From Lachnospiraceae bacterium (GTDB lineage Bacteria; Bacillota; Clostridia; Lachnospirales; Lachnospiraceae), in the NCBI GenBank assembly GCA_900755865.1, contig CAAEHZ010000485.1, positions 1 through 5,888 on the forward strand: a DNA stretch of 5,888 nt, written 5' to 3'. The notes beneath the pieces are model-generated. The model was not told the origin of the DNA. It ran no database searches and saw nothing but the letters and a program-made list of their open reading frames with translations. Both the position numbers and the translations under genes were made by a program. Positions 5,878 through 5,888 of the stretch are shown here, piece after piece (the stretch's first letter is position 1; each line of letters begins with the position of its first letter).

Positions 5878-5888
5878 CACAATATAGC

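Larger units (their letters stand above)
5576..5888. other. Gene-free upstream region
   Basis: I find no convincing gene here on either strand. From the xpt start outward it contains the xpt ribosome site (AGGAGG, 5591-5586), a short leader, the xpt promoter, and then about 215 bp made almost wholly of inverted and direct repeats up to the window edge. Confidence 0.75.

Overview
The window holds a purine-salvage and nucleoside-uptake locus, with every gene on the minus strand. It probably comes from an anaerobic Firmicute of the Clostridia, most likely Lachnospiraceae-like. That placement is an inference from strong AGGAGG ribosome sites, sigma-A type promoters, a Gram-positive lipoprotein signal peptide, moderate GC content and the protein sequences. 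No taxonomic marker is present.

Reading in the direction of transcription (right to left): positions 5576-5888 hold no gene. They contain the xpt promoter and leader, preceded by a dense cluster of inverted and direct repeats. Next is xpt (4997-5575), xanthine phosphoribosyltransferase. A 155-bp gap follows with a second near-consensus promoter and a leader hairpin. Then comes a four-gene ABC importer of the BMP/Nup type: a substrate-binding lipoprotein (3558-4841), a double-NBD ATPase (1860-3395), permease 1 (773-1873) and permease 2 (1-770, cut by the window edge). The gap between lipoprotein and ATPase (3396-3557) holds a rho-independent terminator. One arm of that terminator can instead pair in a perfect 16-bp hairpin, so alternative folds are possible.

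The importer order matches the guanosine/nucleoside importer nupNOPQ (yufNOPQ) of Bacillus subtilis and bmpA-nupABC of Lactococcus. The lipoprotein would capture a nucleoside outside the cell, the two permeases form the channel and the ATPase drives transport. Imported purine nucleosides can be cleaved to bases, which Xpt would convert to nucleotides using PRPP. The ATPase and permease 1 genes overlap by 14 bp and the two permease genes are 2 bp apart, so these three are one translationally coupled unit. The terminator after the lipoprotein gene probably lets the binding protein be made in excess over the membrane parts.

No wholly new system is evident. The most interesting non-coding items are the competing hairpins after the lipoprotein gene, the structured repeat cluster upstream of xpt, and the apparent lack of a guanine riboswitch before xpt.
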